From: Blastomonas sp. CACIA14H2
Lineage (GTDB): Bacteria; Pseudomonadota; Alphaproteobacteria; Sphingomonadales; Sphingomonadaceae
Direction: 5' to 3'
DNA length: 64,000 bases
NCBI GenBank assembly: GCA_000503195.1
Contig: AYSC01000016.1
Span: 1-64,000 of the forward strand
Shown here: piece by piece, positions 20,738-30,013 of the stretch
How positions within the stretch are numbered: position 1 is the stretch's first letter
Layout: the number at the start of each line of letters is the position of its first letter
Notes under the pieces: generated by a model
Seen by the model: the letters and a program-made list of their open reading frames with translations, nothing else
Told to the model about the DNA's origin: nothing
Databases searched by the model: none
Position numbers and translations under genes: made by a program

Positions 20738-22528
20738 TCATGCCTGTTCGGGTTCGGACCCCAGCGCTTGCGGGTCGAAGGCCTCCGAGTCCACCGCACC
20801 GAAGCTCAGGTGCATCCCTGCCCTCATACTGCCGGCCTCCATCTGGAGTTCCAGCCGCTCGCAATCGCGCCGGCGGAATTCCTCGACCACCCGATCGGCG
20901 ACGATCGGGTCGATGCCGGTGCGCAGCAAAGCGGTGTGCGCGAGCTTGACCGAGGATTCGAACAGCTCGCGCTGCGCCGCCGCGATGGGCGCGAGCTTGA
21001 GCGACAGCAGCTGGCGCCGGTCGTTGGCGCGCACGAAGATCTTGGCGTCGGGAAAGGCATGCGCGATCGGCGCGATCTGGTCGGGCCCGAAATCCTTGTC
21101 GTCCATGCAGAACAGCAGCGCGCCTGCCTGTTCCGCCCCGGCGCGGCGCAACAGGTCGATGCGCGTGCCGTCGCCATAGAAGACCTTGCGGCCGAACTCG
21201 CCGCTCAATCGGATCTGGTCGGGATTGATGTCGATCAGCGTGACCGAGATGCTCGCCCCGGCGAAGATCTGCGCGACCGCCTGGCCGAAGCGGCCATGGC
21301 CGATGACGATCGCGTTCGACTGGCGCGCCTGTTCGGGATCGACCATGTCCTCGGTGCCCGATCCGCGCACCCCGCCGAACAACCGGGTGGTCAGCATCAG
21401 GAACGGCGTGGTCGCCATCGACAGCGTGACGATCGCGCCGAAACGGCTCGCGGCGGCGGGTTCGATCAGCAGCGCCGCCTGCGCCTCGGCGAACAGCACG
21501 AAGGCGAATTCGCCGCCCTGGCTGAGCAGCAGGCCGAGTACGAAGGCGGCGCGGTTTTCCATGCCGAACGCCTTGGCGATGCCGAAGATGATCGCGACCT
21601 TGATCGCCACCAGCGCCAGCGCCATCGCGATGACGAACAAGGGGTCGGCCATGATCACGCCGATATCGAGCATCATACCGACGCCGAGGAAGAACAATCC
21701 GAGCAGGATCGAACGGAACGGGTCGATATCGGCCTCGAGCTCGTGCCGGAAAGGCGAATCGGCGAGCATCACGCCCGCGATGAACGCGCCCAGGGCCGCC
21801 GACAGCCCGATCGAGTGCATCAGCGCAGCGCTGCCGAACACCGCGAACAGCCCCGCGACGATGAACAGCTCGCGCTCAGCGACCTTGCCGATCAGCTTGA
21901 GCAGCGGCGCGAGCCCATAGCGCCCGGCGATCACCAGCCCGCCGATCGCCGCGACGGCATAGAGCGCGAGCAGCCAGCCAGGCGTCTGCGGCCCGGTCTG
22001 CGGCGCGCGCGACAGCGCGGCGATGATCGTCAGCAGCGGGACGATCGACAGGTCCTGGAACAGCAGGATCGAAAAGGCGCGCTCGCCGGTGGGGGTGTTC
22101 AATCGACCTTGCGATTGCAGCAGCGGCAGCACCTGTGCGGTCGAAGACAGGGCGAGCGGCAGGCCGAGCCCGAGCGCCGCGCCCCAGGTCGAGCCGGTGA
22201 CGAGGAAGACGAACCCGGCGAGCACCAGCCCGCACACCACGACTTGCGACATCCCCAGGCCGAAAATATCGCGCTTCAACTGCCACAGCCGCGCCGGGGC
22301 GAGTTCGAGCCCCACCAGGAACAGCAGCAGCACGATGCCGATCTCGGCAAAACCGACGATCAGCTCGGGATCGGCGACCAGCCCGAGCACCTGCGGCCCG
22401 ATGATGATCCCGCCGACCAGATAGCCCAGCACCGCGCCGAGCCCGAGCCTGCGGAACACCAGCACGAACGCGAGCGCCGCGGCGAGCAGCACCGTGCCCG
22501 AGAGGAAGATATCGCCGCCATGTTCCAT
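20738..22528 (-). CDS. Monovalent cation:proton antiporter (CPA2, KefB/KefC type)
   Basis: 596 residues. About twelve membrane segments (residues 10-400, with the CPA2 core ALSSTAQVLP) are followed by a TrkA-N/RCK nucleotide-binding domain (VIGHGRFGQAVAQIF, then LIDINPDQIRL). KefB/C proteins export potassium in exchange for protons, usually gated by glutathione adducts or NAD(H). The start at 22528 gives the expected short N-terminus before the first helix. It follows the NifU-like gene by 4 bases, at the end of the radA-cvpA-scaffold-kef row. Confidence 0.88.
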   Translation of the reverse strand: MEHGGDIFLSGTVLLAAALAFVLVFRRLGLGAVLGYLVGGIIIGPQVLGLVADPELIVGFAEIGIVLLLFLVGLELAPARLWQLKRDIFGLGMSQVVVCGLVLAGFVFLVTGSTWGAALGLGLPLALSSTAQVLPLLQSQGRLNTPTGERAFSILLFQDLSIVPLLTIIAALSRAPQTGPQTPGWLLALYAVAAIGGLVIAGRYGLAPLLKLIGKVAERELFIVAGLFAVFGSAALMHSIGLSAALGAFIAGVMLADSPFRHELEADIDPFRSILLGLFFLGVGMMLDIGVIMADPLFVIAMALALVAIKVAIIFGIAKAFGMENRAAFVLGLLLSQGGEFAFVLFAEAQAALLIEPAAASRFGAIVTLSMATTPFLMLTTRLFGGVRGSGTEDMVDPEQARQSNAIVIGHGRFGQAVAQIFAGASISVTLIDINPDQIRLSGEFGRKVFYGDGTRIDLLRRAGAEQAGALLFCMDDKDFGPDQIAPIAHAFPDAKIFVRANDRRQLLSLKLAPIAAAQRELFESSVKLAHTALLRTGIDPIVADRVVEEFRRRDCERLELQMEAGSMRAGMHLSFGAVDSEAFDPQALGSEPEQA

Positions 22529-22532
22529 GCGT

Positions 22533-22967
22533 TCAGGTGTCCGTTCGGGCCGAAAGGTCGAGCGCGGCGACCGTCGCGCGCCAGGGCAACAGGATGGAAC
22601 CATGCCGCGCGGGATAAGGCAAGGCGGAGGCGAGATGCTCGATCCCCGGCCATTGGCCCGGATCGGGGCGCTCGCCCGCCAGAAACGCGGCCAGATCGTC
22701 GCGCGCCGCCACCAGCGCTTCGCTGCCCTGCCCCGCGACATGGCCTGCGAGGATCGCCGTCGAGGCCTGGCCCAGCGCACAGGCGGTCGCGTGTACGCCG
22801 AAGCGTTCGACCTGCCCTTCCCCATCGAGCGCCAGCCCCACCTTCACCACCGATCCGCAGCTTTGCGAGCGCAGTTCGGCGCGGTGCGGCAGATCGTCGG
22901 TCAGTGGGTGATCGGCGAGCGATACCGCGAGCGCGAGGATCGCGGGCGTGTACAGCATTTCAGCCAT
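22533..22967 (-). CDS. NifU/IscU-like iron-sulfur scaffold protein lacking the third cysteine
   Basis: 144 residues with the NifU N-terminal fold. Cys37 (QSCGS) and Cys63 (TACALG) correspond to the first two cluster ligands of IscU. The third ligand, in an HCSIL context in IscU, is here glycine (RHGSILLPW, residue 123). Either it binds a cluster with another ligand or it has become a binding or delivery protein. It lies between cvpA and a Kef antiporter with tight spacing. No isc or suf genes are nearby. Confidence 0.75.
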   Translation of the reverse strand: MAEMLYTPAILALAVSLADHPLTDDLPHRAELRSQSCGSVVKVGLALDGEGQVERFGVHATACALGQASTAILAGHVAGQGSEALVAARDDLAAFLAGERPDPGQWPGIEHLASALPYPARHGSILLPWRATVAALDLSARTDT

Positions 22968-22987
22968 GACGGCTCCGGCGGCGCGGC

Positions 22988-23491
22988 TCACTCATCGCCG
23001 AGCGTCTGCTGATAGTCGTACAGGTCGACCAGGGCGGTGCCGCTGGCGTTGAGCAGCGGATAGGTGCGGCTGTCGGTGATCCATTCGGGCTGGCCCTCGT
23101 TCGGCCAGACGATGCCGTGCAGCATGGTGACGAGCAGATAGGTCAATGTCGCCAGGATCAGCCCCTTGACCGCGCCGAAGCCGAAGCCGAGCACCCGGTC
23201 GATCGGCCCCAGCACCGACTTGCGCGTCCGGCTGCGCAGCGTGGTCGCGATCAGCTTGCCGAGCAGATAGACGGTCAGGTAAATGCCCACCAGCGCCAGC
23301 GCCGCCGCGCCTGCGTCATTGCCCACCGGCTCCTTGAGCAGCGCGGTGACCGGCGCATGGAACAGCCGCAGCGCCATGATGCCCGCCACCCAGGCAATCA
23401 GCGAGATCGCCGCATAGACGAAGCCATTCAGGAAACCCAGAATCGCGCCGCCTGCCAGCAGCGTGAGGACAAGGACATCGAATGCGGTCAT
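22988..23491 (-). CDS. cvpA: CvpA family inner-membrane protein
   Basis: 167 residues with four membrane helices in the first 125 and the family segment IDRVLGFGFGAVKG. CvpA was named for a role in colicin V production in Escherichia coli and is linked to envelope stress; its molecular function is poorly known. It begins 11 bases after the radA stop, so radA-cvpA-scaffold-kef is likely one operon. Confidence 0.88.
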   Translation of the reverse strand: MTAFDVLVLTLLAGGAILGFLNGFVYAAISLIAWVAGIMALRLFHAPVTALLKEPVGNDAGAAALALVGIYLTVYLLGKLIATTLRSRTRKSVLGPIDRVLGFGFGAVKGLILATLTYLLVTMLHGIVWPNEGQPEWITDSRTYPLLNASGTALVDLYDYQQTLGDE

Positions 23492-23502
23492 GGGCTGAAC
23501 CG

Positions 23503-24882
23503 CTAGTTGCGCCCCAGCAGTTGGTCAACGAGATTTGCCAGCCGGGCATAGGAAGACAGCCGCATCCCGCCGGTATCGCCCGAGGCCTTCGCGGTCACGC
23601 TGGCGGGGACCAGCGCCTTTTCGAAGCCCAGCTTCGCCGCCTCGCGCAGCCGAAGCCCCGCATGCGCCACCGGACGCAGCTCGCCCGACAAGGCGAGCTC
23701 GCCGAACACGATCGTGCCCGAGCCCAAAGGCCGCTCGGACAGCGCCGAGACAAGCGCCGCCGCCACCGCCATGTCGGCGGCGGGATCGGACAGGCGATAG
23801 CCGCCCGCGACGTTGAGATAGACCTCCGCGGTGGAAAAGCTCAGCCCACAGCGCGCCTCGAGCACCGCGAGCACCATCGCCAGCCGTCCCGAATCCCAGC
23901 CGACCACCGCGCGGCGCGGCGTTGCCCCGCTCGACAGCCGCACGGTCAGCGCCTGAATCTCGACCAGCACCGGCCGCGTGCCCTCGAGCGCGGGGAAGAC
24001 CGAGGTGCCCGGCATCTGCGCGTCGCGGTCGCTGAGGAACAGGCTCGACGGGTTGCCGACCTCGGACAGCCCAGCCTCTTCCATCGCGAACACGCCGATC
24101 TCGTCGGTCGCGCCGAAACGGTTCTTGATCGATCGCAGGATGCGGTACTGATGGCTGCGCTCGCCCTCGAAGCTCATCACCGTGTCGACCATATGCTCGA
24201 GCACGCGCGGCCCCGCGATATTGCCGTCCTTGGTGACATGCCCGACCAGGATCACCGCACAGCCGCTGTCCTTGGCATAGCGGATCAGCTCCTGCGCCGA
24301 GGCGCGCACCTGGCTGACCGTACCCGGCGCGCCTTCGATCAGGTCGCTGTGCATCGTCTGGATCGAATCGATCACCAGCATCACCGGCGATTCCATGCTG
24401 CGCAGCGTCGTCAGGATGTCGCGCACCGATGTTGCCGAGGCGAGGTCGATCGGCGCGTCGGCCAAGCCCAGCCGCATCGCGCGCAGCCGCACCTGATCGG
24501 CCGCTTCCTCGCCGCTGATATAGACGATGGCATGGCCTGCCCGCGCCATGTTGGCCGAGGCCTGGAGCAGCAGGGTCGATTTGCCGATGCCCGGATCGCC
24601 GCCCATCAGCGTCGCCGATCCCGCGACCAGCCCGCCGCCCAGCGCGCGGTCGAATTCGGCAATGCCGGTCGAGATGCGCGGCGGCAGCTCGACCGCGGCA
24701 TCGAGCCGGGCGAGCTGGATGCGCTGCCCGCCGGTTTGCAGGTCGTGGCGGGCCGAGAAAGCGGTGGGCGCGGCCTGTTCGACCAGCGTGTTCCACTCGG
24801 CGCAATCGGGGCACTGGCCCTGCCAGCGGTTGGAGACGCTGCCACAGGCCTGGCAGACATAGGTTTTGCGCGGCTTGGCCAT
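23503..24882 (-). CDS. radA: DNA repair protein RadA
   Basis: 459 residues. An N-terminal zinc finger (Cys10, 13, 24, 27) precedes the RecA-like ATPase with Walker A GGDPGIGKSTLLLQ, then the RadA-specific KNRFG motif and a C-terminal Lon-protease-like domain. RadA helps process recombination intermediates and branch migration. It is the first gene of a minus-strand operon and is divergent from the patatin gene over a 130-base region. Confidence 0.95.
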   Translation of the reverse strand: MAKPRKTYVCQACGSVSNRWQGQCPDCAEWNTLVEQAAPTAFSARHDLQTGGQRIQLARLDAAVELPPRISTGIAEFDRALGGGLVAGSATLMGGDPGIGKSTLLLQASANMARAGHAIVYISGEEAADQVRLRAMRLGLADAPIDLASATSVRDILTTLRSMESPVMLVIDSIQTMHSDLIEGAPGTVSQVRASAQELIRYAKDSGCAVILVGHVTKDGNIAGPRVLEHMVDTVMSFEGERSHQYRILRSIKNRFGATDEIGVFAMEEAGLSEVGNPSSLFLSDRDAQMPGTSVFPALEGTRPVLVEIQALTVRLSSGATPRRAVVGWDSGRLAMVLAVLEARCGLSFSTAEVYLNVAGGYRLSDPAADMAVAAALVSALSERPLGSGTIVFGELALSGELRPVAHAGLRLREAAKLGFEKALVPASVTAKASGDTGGMRLSSYARLANLVDQLLGRN

Positions 24883-25012
24883 GGCGGCGGCATAGCCCGA
24901 ACAAAACTGGAACGCAATTCCCGCTTTGCGCTTGCCTTCGCCGGTAACATGGATAGCGTTGCAGCGAACTGACCTTACAAGCCTGCAACATTAAAGGGTC
25001 CGCGCCGCCGCC

Positions 25013-27349
25013 ATGCGCCAGAAGGAACTTCGCATTGCCCTGGTCTGCTATGGCGGCATCAGCCTCGCGGTCTACATGCACGGCATCACCAAGGAAATCT
25101 GGCGCGCCACCCGCGCCAGCCGCAATTTCCACGCGGGCGATCCCCCCGCCAGCGGCAGCCAGGGCGTCTATCGCGAACTGTTCGAAGCATTCGCTGCGCA
25201 AGCCCAGGTCAAGCTGCGGCTGCTGCCCGATATCATTGCCGGGGCGAGCGCGGGGGGCATCAACGGCGTGTTCCTCGCGCAGGCGCTGACCAGCGGCCAG
25301 TCGCTCGAGCCGCTCACCCGCATGTGGCTCGAATGCGCCGATATCGACCGGCTGCTCGATCCCGATGCGCGGCCGTTTTCACGCTTTACCAAATTCTGGG
25401 CGCAGCCGCTGGTCTGGCTGCTGCTGCGGCGGCCTGGCGGCGCGCTCGACCGCAGCGTCGCGCCCGAGGCGCGCGCCGAGGTGCGAACGAAGCTCTCGCG
25501 TCTGGTCCGCGCGCGCTGGTTCGCCCCGCCGTTCAGCGGCACTGGCTTTTCCGCCCTCTTGTACGAGGCGATGGAGGCGATGGCAGCGACACCGGCAGGC
25601 CCGCGCCTGCTGCCGCTCGGCCAGCCGCTCGACCTGTTCGTCACCGTCACCGATTTTCGCGGGCATCTCGAAACGCTGCGGCTCAACAGCCCGGCCGAGG
25701 TGGTCGAGACCGAGCACCGGCTGTCGATCGGTTTTCGCTATCTGCGCGGCCGCGACGATTCGCTCGCCGATCCGGCCGAACTGGTCTTCGCCGCGCGCGC
25801 GACCGCGAGCTTTCCCGGTGCCTTTCCGCCGTTCAACGTCGCCGAGATGGACCGGATGCTTGCGCGGCGCGAAAGGCACTGGCCCGGGCGCGAGGCGTTT
25901 CTGGAGCGCGTCTTCCCGCAGCAATATGCCGCGGGCGAGGCCGAAAGCGCGGTGCTGATCGACGGGTCGGTGCTCGCCAACGCGCCCTTCGCCCAGGCGA
26001 TCGACGCATTGCGCGACCGGCCCGCGCATCGCGAGATCGACCGGCGCTTCGTCTATATCGACCCCAAGCCCGATCTGGCGAGCGGCATGGACCAGTCGCG
26101 CGAACGCGACGCGCGCGGCCAGCGGCTGCCCGGCTTCTTCTCGACGATCTTCGGCGCGATCTCGGACATTCCGCGCGAACAGCCGATCCGCGACAATCTC
26201 GAAGGGATCGAGCGCCGCTCCTCGCGCGTCCGCCAGATGCGCGCCATTACCGATGCGCTGCGCGCCGAGGTCGAGGAAACCGTCAGCAGGTTGTTCGGCT
26301 ACACATTGTTCCTCGACAGCCCGACCCCGCAACGGCTGACCAAATGGCGCAACAAGGCGCAGGATCGCGCCGCGCACATGGCAGGTTTTGCCTATGCCTC
26401 CTATGCGCAATTGAAGCTCGCGACGATCGTCGAGGACATGGTCGACACGCTTCGCCGCGCGCATCGCGGTCCGCGCGCGCTCTATGCCGAGCGCCTTCGC
26501 GAGGCGATCCGCGCCGAGCTGCACCGCAGCGGCATGGACCGGCTCTCGGGCAAGAGCGGCGGGGCGAGCGACGAGGCGATCCTGTTCTTCCGCACCCAGG
26601 ACCTGGGCTTCCGCATCCGCCGCTTGCGCTTCCTGGCGCGGCGGCTGGGCGAGGATATCGCGCAATCGGGCCGCACCCCGCCCGAGGCGGTGGTCGCGAT
26701 GCACGAGACGCTGTACGCGTGCCTGTCGCAATATCTCGACCGCGAGACCACCGATCATCTCGGCCAGGGCTTTGCCGATATTGCCGCAGGCGCGATCGAC
26801 GATCCCGCAATGGCCATCGCCGAGCTGGCCGCGCGCCGCGACCTGCGCAGCGCCGACGCCATTGTCGACGAACAGCTGGCGGCGGCGCTCGCGCTGCTGC
26901 CGCGCGAGAGCCGCCGTTCGCTGCTCCTCGCCTATCTCGGCTTTCCGTTCTACGACATCGCCACGCTGCCGCTGCTCCAGGGCGAGGGGCAGAACGAGTA
27001 CGACCCGATCAAGGTCGACCGCATCTCGCCCGACGATTGCCATTCGATCCGCCCGGGCGGTGCCGAGGCGACATTGAAAGGGGTGCAGTTCAACAGCTTC
27101 GGCGCGTTCTTCAGCCGCGCCTATCGCGAGAACGACTATCTCTGGGGCCGGCTGCACGGGGCCGAGCGGCTGATCGACATCATCGCTTCGGCCATGCCCG
27201 ATGGCGCGCTGTTCCCGCCGCACCTGCTCGCCGATTTCAAGCGGCGCGCGTTTCTCGCGATCTGCGACGAGGAAGAAGCGGTGCTCACCACCGATTCCGG
27301 CCTGGTCCCCGGCATCCGCCGCGAAATCGAGGCAGCCTTTGGCGGCTAG
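25013..27349 (+). CDS. Patatin-like phospholipase family protein
   Basis: 778 residues. The N-terminal patatin domain has the glycine-rich oxyanion region (CYGGISLAVYMHG), the nucleophile motif GASAGG (Ser79) and a DGS dyad motif (LIDGSVLANAPF, near residue 318). A long C-terminal region of about 450 residues, helical and charged, follows; large patatin-related proteins of this architecture occur in proteobacteria. The predicted activity is lipid acyl hydrolysis. There is no signal peptide. It is followed 37 bases later by a TraB/GumN lipoprotein. Confidence 0.87.
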   Translation: MRQKELRIALVCYGGISLAVYMHGITKEIWRATRASRNFHAGDPPASGSQGVYRELFEAFAAQAQVKLRLLPDIIAGASAGGINGVFLAQALTSGQSLEPLTRMWLECADIDRLLDPDARPFSRFTKFWAQPLVWLLLRRPGGALDRSVAPEARAEVRTKLSRLVRARWFAPPFSGTGFSALLYEAMEAMAATPAGPRLLPLGQPLDLFVTVTDFRGHLETLRLNSPAEVVETEHRLSIGFRYLRGRDDSLADPAELVFAARATASFPGAFPPFNVAEMDRMLARRERHWPGREAFLERVFPQQYAAGEAESAVLIDGSVLANAPFAQAIDALRDRPAHREIDRRFVYIDPKPDLASGMDQSRERDARGQRLPGFFSTIFGAISDIPREQPIRDNLEGIERRSSRVRQMRAITDALRAEVEETVSRLFGYTLFLDSPTPQRLTKWRNKAQDRAAHMAGFAYASYAQLKLATIVEDMVDTLRRAHRGPRALYAERLREAIRAELHRSGMDRLSGKSGGASDEAILFFRTQDLGFRIRRLRFLARRLGEDIAQSGRTPPEAVVAMHETLYACLSQYLDRETTDHLGQGFADIAAGAIDDPAMAIAELAARRDLRSADAIVDEQLAAALALLPRESRRSLLLAYLGFPFYDIATLPLLQGEGQNEYDPIKVDRISPDDCHSIRPGGAEATLKGVQFNSFGAFFSRAYRENDYLWGRLHGAERLIDIIASAMPDGALFPPHLLADFKRRAFLAICDEEEAVLTTDSGLVPGIRREIEAAFGG

Positions 27350-27386
27350 GCTTTGCTTTGCGCGCCGGCATCCCTAGTTTGGCCGC

Positions 27387-28307
27387 ATGAACTCCACGAT
27401 CGCCCGCTGGCTGATGCTGCCGCTGCTCCTGCTGATCCAGGCGTGCAGCGGCTTTCCGTTTCTCGACATGGGGATGGCGGCCTGGGACGGGCCGAAGAAA
27501 GGCACGCCCGCGCTCTGGCATGTCGAAGGACCGAATGGCGGTGAGGCCTGGCTGTTCGGCGGTATCCACGCGCTGCCCTCCGACCTGAAATGGATCAGCC
27601 CGAAGATGAAGAAGGCGATGGACCGGTCCGACCGGCTGGTGCTCGAGGTCGTCGGGCTGGAGGATTCGGCAGAAATCACGAAGACGTTCCAGCAGCTCGG
27701 CAACAGTCCCGGCCAGCCGCCGCTTGCCGATCGCCTGCCGCCCGAATTGCGCGACAAGGGCGAGGCGCTGCGCGCGGCGAGCCGCCTGTCGCCCAAACGG
27801 TTTGAAACGCTCGAAAGCTGGGCCGCGGCGATCTCGCTCGCGGGCGCCGCCACCGCCAATCTGGCGATGGTGCGCGAGGAGGGCGTCGAGCGCGTGCTCG
27901 CCGCGCGCTATCGGCGTCGCGACAAGCCGGTGATCGGCCTCGAGACGCCCGCGCGCCAGTTCACCTATTTCGACCAGCTCGAAGAGGCCGAACAGCGCGC
28001 GATGCTGGAGAGCGTGATCGCGGATGCCGACAATGCGCCCAGGGCCTATCGCGACATGGTGACCGCGTGGCTCAAGGGCGAACCCGACAAGCTGGCGGAA
28101 GCCGCCAATCGTGGCCTGCTGCAACGCCCGCAGATCCGCGAGCGCATCCTGGTGCGCCGCAACCGCGATTGGGCAGCGCAGATCGAGGACCTGCTGAACC
28201 TCGGCGCCAGGCCCTTTGTCGCGGTCGGCGCGGCGCATCTGGCGGGCGACGACAGCGTGCAGGCGCTGCTCGAATCGAAGGGCTATACGATCACGCGCGT
28301 CCAATAG
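27387..28307 (+). CDS. TraB/GumN family lipoprotein
   Basis: 306 residues. The N-terminus MNSTIARWLMLPLLLLIQAC is a lipoprotein signal ending at a lipobox cysteine (residue 20). The mature part shows the TraB/GumN motifs GGIHALP near the start and VGAAHLAG near the end, paired histidines proposed as a metalloprotease-like site. Members are widespread but poorly characterised; this one should be anchored to the envelope. It may share a transcript with the patatin gene. Confidence 0.83.
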   Translation: MNSTIARWLMLPLLLLIQACSGFPFLDMGMAAWDGPKKGTPALWHVEGPNGGEAWLFGGIHALPSDLKWISPKMKKAMDRSDRLVLEVVGLEDSAEITKTFQQLGNSPGQPPLADRLPPELRDKGEALRAASRLSPKRFETLESWAAAISLAGAATANLAMVREEGVERVLAARYRRRDKPVIGLETPARQFTYFDQLEEAEQRAMLESVIADADNAPRAYRDMVTAWLKGEPDKLAEAANRGLLQRPQIRERILVRRNRDWAAQIEDLLNLGARPFVAVGAAHLAGDDSVQALLESKGYTITRVQ

Positions 28308-28333
28308 GCCCGATCAACCGAAGTCGAGTTCAG

Positions 28334-28382
28334 CCTTGGTGAAGCTGCCAAGCTTGTTTGACCAAGGTCTGCATGTTATGTT
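28334..28382 (+). promoter_or_regulatory. Possible promoter and operator of the HEPN module
   Basis: TTGTTT (28354-28359) and TATGTT (28377-28382) are 17 bases apart. A perfect 7-base inverted repeat, CCTTGGT (28334-28340) and ACCAAGG (28361-28367), flanks and overlaps the -35 region. This is the layout expected for an autorepressed two-gene module, about 22 bases before the first ATG. Confidence 0.35.
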
Positions 28383-28403
28383 GAAACCGACTTTGAGAGG
28401 TGG

Positions 28404-28694
28404 ATGATGGCGCAGTCCTTGGAGGACGTAATCTCTGGGATCGTCAAGGCCCGATTTGCCGATGCCGAGATCGAAGACATAACGTACGAGTCTGACTTCG
28501 ACAGCGATGGCGACCCGATCCTACGCATTACGGTCGTTTTCGCCTCGGAACTGGCTGCCGTCGACCCTCACAAGCTGGCAGGCCTGGTGCGGCATGTCCG
28601 CCCCAGCCTGAACGAGCGCCGGGAAGCCAGATTCCCGATTTTCCGTTTCGTCAGCAAGCGCGACAACGATCGCATGCGGCATGAAGCCGCTTGA
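28404..28694 (+). CDS. Unknown small protein paired with a HEPN-type protein
   Basis: 96 residues, acidic, with an alternating beta/charged pattern (DSDGDPILRITVVF near the middle) and a C-terminal FPIFRFVSKRDN segment. I do not recognise a named domain; the nucleotidyltransferase GSx10DxD motif is absent. The ATG at 28404 (alternative 28407) follows GAGAGG. It overlaps the next gene by 14 bases, so the two are probably translated together, and it is a candidate antidote or adaptor. Base use is less GC-biased than in neighbouring genes, hinting at transfer. Confidence 0.65.
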   Translation: MMAQSLEDVISGIVKARFADAEIEDITYESDFDSDGDPILRITVVFASELAAVDPHKLAGLVRHVRPSLNERREARFPIFRFVSKRDNDRMRHEAA

Positions 28695-29151
28695 TCTCAT
28701 CGAATCCGCCAACATCCTGATGCTGTCCTGCAAGGGCAAGCCATCACAAGTCAGCCTCAGGCGAGCCACCAGCGCTGCCTATTACGCCCTGTTCCACTGC
28801 CTGGCTAAAAGCTGCGCTGACCTGCTGGTCGGTGGTTCCAGTTCGGACCGCAGCAAACACGCCTGGCGGCAAACCTACCGAGCGCTCGAACACGGGTTCG
28901 CAAAATCGGCATGCAAGGACGGGATCATGGCTAAGTTTCCGAAAGCCATCGAAGACTTCGCCAATGTCTTCGTTGTCATGCAGGAAAAGCGACACGCGGC
29001 CGATTATGACCCCGGCGTTCGGCTGACCAAATCGGAAGTGGCAGCCGATATCGCCGCTGCAAGCGAAGCGATCATCCGTTTTCTGGCTGAACCAATCAAG
29101 GACCGCCGTGCCTTTGCGGCGCACGTCCTTTTCAAGAAGCGCCCCGGTTAG
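28681..29151 (+). CDS. HEPN-domain-like protein (possible RNase toxin)
   Basis: 156 residues, mostly helical. Residues 31-39 (SAAYYALFH) and 104-110 (RHAADYD) match the two conserved helices of HEPN proteins, where an arginine-histidine region often forms an RNase site. HEPN proteins work in toxin-antitoxin, CRISPR and abortive-infection systems. The start overlaps the upstream partner by 14 bases. The spaced Rx4-6H motif is not perfect (the Arg and His are adjacent), so activity is uncertain. Confidence 0.65.
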   Translation: MKPLDLIESANILMLSCKGKPSQVSLRRATSAAYYALFHCLAKSCADLLVGGSSSDRSKHAWRQTYRALEHGFAKSACKDGIMAKFPKAIEDFANVFVVMQEKRHAADYDPGVRLTKSEVAADIAAASEAIIRFLAEPIKDRRAFAAHVLFKKRPG

Positions 29152-29288
29152 GACACAAGCCGTCCTTCCGCCCGAAACGCTTGCTTTTCGCGAGAGTCGC
29201 GACTATGCGCACCGCTTCCCCGCCGCCATGGTCATCCCTGGAGGCGTGGCCGGGGATGATTTGACCATCTACAATCTGGAGACAGACC

Positions 29289-29900
29289 ATGAGCGATACG
29301 CTTACCCTGTCGGCCCAGCTGCGTGATCGGGCAGGCAAGGGAGCCTCCCGTGCACTCCGCCGCGAAGGCCGTGTACCCGCCGTCATTTACGGCGACAAGA
29401 AGGATCCGGAAACGATCCATGTCGAAGAACGCGCGCTGAACAAGCTGCTCGGCACCGGCCATTTCATGAACTCGATCGTCGAGATCGAGGTCGATGGCAA
29501 GACGATCGTCACCCTGCCCAAGGACGTGGCGTTCCACCCGGTGAGCGACCGCGCGATCCATGTCGATTTCCTGCGTATCGCCAAGGGCGCGACCGTTGAA
29601 GTCGCCGTGCCCGTCGTGTTCGTCAACGAGGAAGCCTCGCCGGGCCTGAAGCGCGGCGGCGTGCTCAACATCGTCCGTCACGAGCTGGAACTGGTCTGCG
29701 ACGCGACCAATATTCCCGACGAGATTGAAATCGACGTCACCGGTGTCGATGTCGGCGATTCGATCCACATTTCCGCGGTCAAGCTGCCTCAGGGCGCGAC
29801 CTCGGCGATCACCGACCGCGATTTCACCATCGCCACCATCGTTGCTCCCTCGGCGCTGAAGTCGAGCGAAGGCGACAACGAAACGCCGGCTGGCGAGTAA
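29289..29900 (+). CDS. rplY: 50S ribosomal protein bL25, CTC form
   Basis: 203 residues. An N-terminal L25 domain binding 5S rRNA ([21 protein letters not shown]) is followed by a C-terminal TL5/CTC domain ([20 protein letters not shown]), the long form common outside enterobacteria. It precedes pth, a conserved pairing. A palindromic repeat lies in the rplY-pth gap. Confidence 0.95.
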   Translation: MSDTLTLSAQLRDRAGKGASRALRREGRVPAVIYGDKKDPETIHVEERALNKLLGTGHFMNSIVEIEVDGKTIVTLPKDVAFHPVSDRAIHVDFLRIAKGATVEVAVPVVFVNEEASPGLKRGGVLNIVRHELELVCDATNIPDEIEIDVTGVDVGDSIHISAVKLPQGATSAITDRDFTIATIVAPSALKSSEGDNETPAGE

Positions 29901-29913
29901 TCCATCTTTCTCG

Positions 29914-29937
29914 CCCTCTCCCCTCTTGGGGAGAGGG
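29914..29937 (+). repeat. Palindromic repeat CCCTCTCCCC/GGGGAGAGGG
   Basis: A perfect 10-base inverted repeat with a TCTT loop directly follows rplY. Related copies occur at 44011-44034 and 57184-57205, with degenerate ones near 40920, 41060 and 57053. No T-run follows, so it looks like a dispersed intergenic element rather than a standard terminator. Confidence 0.7.
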
Positions 29938-30013
29938 TTGGGAGAGGGGAATGTCGAGAGGCCGGCAAAGCGCCCCTCTCCCCGCCCCTCCCTGAACCAA
30001 AGGGAGCGGTTCC

